This document shows, piece by piece, positions 5,390 through 5,402 of a stretch of DNA of 5,402 bases. The stretch covers positions 1 through 5,402 of the forward strand of contig JAITRV010000249.1 of the NCBI GenBank assembly GCA_031288215.1, read 5' to 3'. The stretch's first letter is position 1, and each line of letters begins with the position of its first letter. The stretch is from Spirochaetaceae bacterium (lineage in GTDB: Bacteria; Spirochaetota; Spirochaetia; Treponematales; Breznakiellaceae). The notes beneath the pieces were generated by a model, which was not told the origin of the DNA, made no database searches, and saw only the letters and a program-made list of their open reading frames with translations. A program made the position numbers and the translations under genes.

Positions 5390-5402
5390 GCCTACCCCAG
5401 TT

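Overview
This window looks like ordinary bacterial chromosome of moderately high GC. It carries a hexuronate (galacturonate branch) catabolic unit, with insertion-sequence debris at one end and a small metalloprotease-like gene at the other. The host cannot be fixed from sequence alone. The IS4-type transposase remnant, the GC-rich hairpin spacer and the gene mix remind me of a gut or termite-hindgut spirochaete (Treponema-like), but this is an impression, not a result.

Layout. (1) 1-~313: AT-richer DNA holding the N-terminal part of an IS4-type transposase on the minus strand. It runs off the window edge and is broken by an apparent one-base loss in a poly-A tract and by an in-frame TGA. (2) ~314-478: a GC-rich intergenic stretch packed with short hairpins. 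(3) 479-1318 (-): an AraC-family regulator with an N-terminal cupin-like sensor. (4) 1319-1405: a divergent control region with two TGCAATG direct repeats exactly 21 bp apart, the geometry expected of an AraC-family operator, placed just upstream of a -10-like GATAAT. (5) 1406-2917 (+): uxaB, tagaturonate reductase. (6) 2921-4441 (+): uxaA, altronate dehydratase, starting 3 nt after the uxaB stop. (7) 4438-5229 (-): a zincin-like protein (HEYAH plus a downstream HTAEFW motif) with a C-terminal coiled coil. It converges on uxaA so closely that the two stop codons overlap. (8) 5230-5402: the promoter of the zincin gene and one doubtful small ORF.

How the genes work together. UxaB reduces D-tagaturonate to D-altronate with NADH. 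UxaA dehydrates D-altronate to 2-keto-3-deoxygluconate, which enters central metabolism through KDG kinase and KDPG aldolase. Uronate isomerase (UxaC), the kinase, the aldolase and any transporter are not in the window. The divergent AraC regulator is the obvious candidate to activate uxaBA in response to a hexuronate or a pathway intermediate; enterobacteria use GntR-family ExuR/UxuR for this job. The zincin-like gene shows no visible link to the pathway.

I found no convincing previously undescribed system. The points most worth a second look are the 21-bp-spaced operator, the predicted leaderless promoter of the zincin gene, the in-frame 15-bp triplication in uxaB, the hairpin-rich spacer, and the overlapping convergent stop codons.
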